A stretch of 6,340 bases of DNA from Methylophilaceae bacterium UBA7525. GTDB taxonomy: Bacteria > Pseudomonadota > Gammaproteobacteria > Burkholderiales > Methylophilaceae. The position numbers and the translations under genes were made by a program. Below the pieces are notes generated by a model that saw only the letters and a program-made list of their open reading frames with translations, was not told the origin of the DNA and made no database searches. The first letter of the stretch is position 1, and every line of letters begins with the position of its first letter. Positions 6,195 to 6,340 of the stretch are shown here, one piece after another. Location of the stretch: the NCBI GenBank assembly GCA_002479405.1, contig DLMX01000108.1, forward strand, positions 1-6,340. The letters are read 5' to 3'.

Positions 6195-6291
6195 CAAACA
6201 ACCTGATTTGTTCTTCTGGACATGAAGGTACCATCCTAAAGCAAGTAGCTGAGGGGATAAAGACTTGAGTTTTTCTGAATTGGTGATATTC
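6195..6291 (-). other. Leader region between the terminator and pabC
   Basis: About 97 nt separate the upstream terminator from the pabC ATG. Because the terminator would stop transcription from the right, the operon promoter should lie here. I see no convincing -35/-10 pair: TTGCTT near 6244-6239 (- strand) has no matching -10 at 16-18 nt. No riboswitch-like conserved element is recognisable. Confidence 0.35.
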
Positions 6292-6335
6292 AAAAAAACT
6301 CATCCACAAAACCTGTGGATAGTTTTGTGGATGAG
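6292..6335 (-). terminator. Rho-independent terminator of a gene beyond the right edge
   Basis: On the - strand, a perfect 14-bp stem (6335-6322 with 6312-6299, 9-nt loop 6321-6313) is followed at once by a run of seven T (6298-6292). The stem is only moderately GC-rich, but its length and the T-run make a standard intrinsic terminator. It would end a transcript entering from the right (perhaps fabF, by gene order) and insulate the pabC operon. The loop contains a second copy of ATCCACA, which can form a competing 7-bp hairpin. Confidence 0.8.
6300..6334. other. Cluster of three DnaA-box-like 9-mers
   Basis: TCATCCACA (+, 6300-6308), CTATCCACA (-, 6322-6314) and TCATCCACA (-, 6334-6326) each differ by one base from the TTATCCACA DnaA box. 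All three sit inside the terminator hairpin, and two are forced to be complementary by the stem. The match to the consensus is seen; binding is speculative. Confidence 0.35.
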
Positions 6336-6340
6336 CTTCG

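Noticed and set aside
6195..6293. N-terminal extension of pabC by 33 residues from a TTG at 6293
   Set aside because: The start would fall in the T-run of the terminator with no Shine-Dalgarno, and the extra residues do not match the enzyme family. The ATG at 6194 gives the normal length.

Overview
The window looks like an ordinary chromosomal segment of a Gram-negative proteobacterium. The best guess is a betaproteobacterium (Nitrosomonadales/Methylophilaceae-like). The reasons are the gene order pabC-mltG-tmk-holB-pilZ-tatD, a PilZ of the type IV pilus type, a secreted BamE-like protein and roughly balanced base composition. The taxonomic call is inference from gene order and protein character, not from a search.

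Layout. Bases 1-288 hold the 3' end of a zinc-type alcohol dehydrogenase on the + strand. Its first 66 bases form a perfect 23-bp inverted repeat that starts at base 1, probably a fold-back joint or contig-end artefact. A short inverted repeat (280-308) overlaps the dehydrogenase stop codon and separates it from a convergent gene on the - strand (727-317), which encodes a small secreted protein with a probable SmpA/OmlA/BamE-like fold. That gene seems to have its own promoter. From 811 to 6194, all on the - strand, runs a tight seven-gene cluster in transcription order: pabC, mltG, tmk, holB, pilZ, tatD and a PhnP-like metallo-beta-lactamase-fold hydrolase. Successive junctions are +1, -11, +4, +9, +21 and -10 nt, so the cluster is very probably one operon with translational coupling. 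Upstream of pabC is a strong rho-independent terminator (6292-6335) for a gene beyond the right edge, perhaps fabF by analogy with the common fabF-pabC-mltG-tmk-holB order.

How the genes work together. pabC makes p-aminobenzoate for folate, which feeds thymidylate synthesis. tmk phosphorylates dTMP to dTDP. holB encodes the delta' subunit of the clamp loader. tatD is a metal-dependent nuclease. mltG trims nascent peptidoglycan glycan strands, and pilZ supports type IV pilus assembly. The cluster thus joins DNA precursor supply and replication with envelope functions, as in many gamma- and betaproteobacteria.

I found no convincing previously undescribed system. The points most worth checking are the inverted repeat at the left edge, the terminator built from three DnaA-box-like 9-mers with two mutually exclusive hairpins, and the BamE-like protein that lacks a lipobox.
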